This document shows, in pieces, positions 6,294 to 8,082 of a stretch of DNA of 8,082 nt. How positions within the stretch are numbered: position 1 is the first letter of the stretch; each line of letters starts with the position of its first letter. A program made the position numbers and the translations under genes. The DNA is from Pseudomonadota bacterium (GTDB lineage Bacteria > Pseudomonadota > Gammaproteobacteria > Xanthomonadales > Rhodanobacteraceae): contig JAFEEK010000248.1 in NCBI GenBank assembly GCA_018241165.1, forward strand, positions 1 through 8,082. The letters are read 5' to 3'. The notes under the pieces were generated by a model. That model did not search any database. It saw nothing but the letters and a program-made list of their open reading frames with translations, and had not been told where the DNA came from.

Positions 6294-7909
6294 CGCAGCA
6301 TCCCTTCCAACTCCCTCATCCCCTGCTGAATTTCGGTTTCGAGCTTGGCGAGGTCGGCAAGAATTTTCTTCGGCGGGTCGTAGTCGACGGCTTCGTACTC
6401 GACTTCTTTGTAACGATTGAGCGAGAGGTCGTAGCCCTGTGCGGCGATGTCGGCCTTGGGCACGCAAAAACTTTGTGCGGTGCGCGGGCGTTTCTTCTCG
6501 GCGCCATCGCGCTTGGCCCAGCGCGCGAGCACGTCAGGCAGGTTGTTTTTTGCGTGCTCGTCGGGGGTCAGTGCAAACCCATCCCCACCCAACCCTCCCC
6601 TTGAAGGGGAGGGCTTTGAAGCGTCGCGGGAATGACGAAGAAAAAAGGGCGTGGGTCCGAGCTTGTCGTCTGTCAGCAGCGGCGTGCGCTTGTCGTCGAG
6701 GCTCCAGCCGTCCGCTTCGACATCGTAGAACCACACATGGTCGGTACCGCCGGAGTTGGTCTTGGTGAAGATGAGAATCGCGGTGGAGACGCCAGCGTAG
6801 GGTTTGAACACGCCGCCGGGCAGCGACACCACGGCTTCGAGTTTCTGGTCTTCCACGAGCAAGCGGCGCAGTTCCTTGTGCGCCTTGCTGGAACCGAACA
6901 GTACGCCGTCGGGCACGATCACCGCCGCGCGGCCGCCGGGCTTGAGCAGGCGCAGGAACAGCGCGAGGAACAGCAGCTCGGTCTTCTTGGTCTTGACGAT
7001 CTGCAACAGGTCCTTGGCCGTGTTCTCGTAATCCAGGCTGCCGGCGAATGGCGGATTGGCCAGCACCAGCGTGTACTTTTCTTCTTCGCCCGCGTGGTCC
7101 TGCGCCAGCGAATCGCGGTAGCGGATGTCCGGGCTTTCCACGCCATGCAGCAGCATGTTCATGCTGCCGATGCGCAGCATGGTGTTGTCGAAATCGAAGC
7201 CGTGAAACATCCCGTGGTGGAAGTGCTCGCGCTGTTTGGCCTCGCGCAGCGCGCTCGGGTGCTTCTCGCGCAAATGTTCGCCGGCCGCGACGAGAAATCC
7301 CGCGGTGCCGCAGGCGGGATCGCAGATCACATCGGCGGGCTGTGGCGCGGTCAGTTCCACCATGAGCTGGATGATGTGGCGTGGCGTGCGGAACTGGCCG
7401 TTCTGCCCGGCGCTGGCGATCTTGGCCAGCATGTATTCGTAGATGTCGCCCTTGGTGTCGCGCTCATCCATCGGCACGTGGTCGAGCAGGTCCACCACCT
7501 TGGACAGTAGCGCCGGCGTCGGAATGGTGAAGCGCGCATCCTTCATGTGGTGTGCGTAGGTGGAATCGCCATCACCGAGCTGTCGCGCAAGACCGGAGCG
7601 CAGATACGGAAACAGGTGTTCGCCGACCACCTCGAACATCTCCGCCGGAGCGAAATGCTTGAAGCGCGACCAGCGATAGTCTTCGTAACTGCGGCCTTTG
7701 GTGTCCTTGCCCTGCGGGAAAACCCGGCGTTCCATCGGTTTTTTGAGCCGATTGGCCTTGTTTTCCTCCAGCGTCTGCGTGTCGTCGAGGCGGCGGACGA
7801 ACAGCAAATAAGTGATCTGCTCGATCACCTCCAGCGGGTTCGAAATGCCGCCAGACCAGAACGAGTCCCAGATGCGGTCGATCTGACTTTTGATGTCGCC
7901 GGTAATCAT
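6290..7909 (-). CDS. hsdM: Type I restriction-modification methyltransferase (HsdM)
   Basis: HsdM transfers a methyl group from S-adenosylmethionine to N6 of adenine within the sites chosen by HsdS, and is also part of the restriction complex. The 539-residue protein starts with the helical HsdM N-terminal domain (about 5-145, I-D-R-I-W-D-S-F-W-S). The methylase fold follows, with the SAM-binding motif DPACGTAGF (197-205) and the catalytic NPPF (285-288). A C-terminal region resumes at DEHAKNNLPDVLARW (450-464). Between them, residues about 422-445 are an insertion coded by a palindromic repeat. The reading frame is intact and both catalytic motifs are normal, so activity is plausible. The ATG at 7909 has only a weak GGAG 11 bases upstream. 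The 50-bp gap to glmS holds no obvious promoter, so expression may depend on read-through from glmS. Its end overlaps hsdS. Confidence 0.96.
   Translation of the reverse strand: MITGDIKSQIDRIWDSFWSGGISNPLEVIEQITYLLFVRRLDDTQTLEENKANRLKKPMERRVFPQGKDTKGRSYEDYRWSRFKHFAPAEMFEVVGEHLFPYLRSGLARQLGDGDSTYAHHMKDARFTIPTPALLSKVVDLLDHVPMDERDTKGDIYEYMLAKIASAGQNGQFRTPRHIIQLMVELTAPQPADVICDPACGTAGFLVAAGEHLREKHPSALREAKQREHFHHGMFHGFDFDNTMLRIGSMNMLLHGVESPDIRYRDSLAQDHAGEEEKYTLVLANPPFAGSLDYENTAKDLLQIVKTKKTELLFLALFLRLLKPGGRAAVIVPDGVLFGSSKAHKELRRLLVEDQKLEAVVSLPGGVFKPYAGVSTAILIFTKTNSGGTDHVWFYDVEADGWSLDDKRTPLLTDDKLGPTPFFLRHSRDASKPSPSRGGLGGDGFALTPDEHAKNNLPDVLARWAKRDGAEKKRPRTAQSFCVPKADIAAQGYDLSLNRYKEVEYEAVDYDPPKKILADLAKLETEIQQGMRELEGMLR
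6575..6646 (-). repeat. Palindromic intergenic-type repeat inserted in frame in hsdM
   Basis: About 72 bp within hsdM carry a near-perfect palindrome: arms CCCTCCCCTT (6593-6602) and AAGGGGAGGG (6604-6613) around a single G. Flanking sequence on the minus strand includes CGTCATTCCCGCG. Short repeats of this make-up are, as I recall them, common between genes in GC-rich gammaproteobacteria, and their translations (P-H-P-T-L-P-L-K-G-R on the other strand) recur in spurious gene calls. Here the repeat is translated as RDASKPSPSRGGLGGDG (428-444) without breaking the frame. Neither methylase motif is touched. The exact ends are estimated from where the usual HsdM sequence seems to stop and resume. 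Confidence 0.7.
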
Positions 7910-7959
7910 TCTCTAAATCGCTCCATGCCCCAGTTGGTGGCTATTCGCTCGAACCTGGG
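7910..7959 (-). other. glmS-hsdM gap, position of a canonical attTn7 insertion point
   Basis: Only 50 bp separate the glmS stop from hsdM. Tn7 and its relatives recognise the end of glmS and insert about 25 bp past the stop, which would be near 7935. No Tn7-like end or 5-bp target duplication is visible, so this is a predicted target and not an insertion. A 5-bp inverted repeat CCCAG...CTGGG is present, but with a 22-nt loop and no T run it is a poor terminator. Confidence 0.4.

Positions 7960-8082
<123 letters not shown>

Noticed and set aside
6294..6467. Upstream extension of the hsdS frame inside hsdM
   Set aside because: The extra residues are arginine-rich reading of hsdM in another frame. 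The HsdS fold begins near residue 8 after the GTG at 6293, and a suitable ribosome site is present there.
6632..7510. A 292-codon plus-strand open frame opposite hsdM
   Set aside because: It lies antisense to the methylase motifs of hsdM, has no recognisable domain, and is a compositional shadow.
7906..7926. Six-codon open frame MERFRE overlapping the hsdM start as ATGA
   Set aside because: It has no convincing ribosome site, and frames this short are common by chance. A leader peptide cannot be supported.

Overview
The window looks like chromosomal DNA of a GC-rich gammaproteobacterium, possibly a member of the Xanthomonadales. That placement is an inference: it rests on the GlmS C-terminal sequence, the high GC content, and an embedded palindromic repeat of a kind I associate with such genomes. 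Nearly all of it is one type I restriction-modification locus on the minus strand, next to the 3' end of the housekeeping gene glmS.

Read in the direction of transcription (right to left): the last 40 codons of glmS (8082-7960); a 50-bp gap without a visible terminator; hsdM (7909-6290), the adenine methyltransferase subunit; hsdS (6293-5106), the two-TRD specificity subunit, which overlaps the hsdM stop by GTGA if it starts at GTG; a 126-bp spacer with a TATAAT-type promoter and several short repeats; fic (4979-3804), an autoinhibited Fic-family AMP-transferase with a C-terminal winged helix; and hsdR (3807-403), the DEAH-helicase/nuclease subunit, whose GTG start overlaps the fic stop by 4 bp. 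The left end (1-402) holds the possible end of a convergent plus-strand gene, a strong rho-independent terminator (47-75), and a stretch with one doubtful small ORF.

How it works together: HsdM2HsdS methylates a bipartite site set by the two TRDs. HsdR joins that complex to translocate and cut unmethylated DNA. The fic gene splits the operon into hsdMS and fic-hsdR. The second half appears to have its own promoter and is tightly coupled in translation, so restriction can be expressed separately from modification and together with a predicted protein-modifying enzyme.

The most notable observations are: (i) fic coupled to hsdR with a perfect 22-bp palindrome abutting the hsdR ribosome-binding site; (ii) direct repeats bracketing the fic-hsdR promoter; (iii) an in-frame palindromic intergenic-type repeat that adds about 24 residues to HsdM; and (iv) the position of the locus directly downstream of glmS, the attTn7 hotspot.
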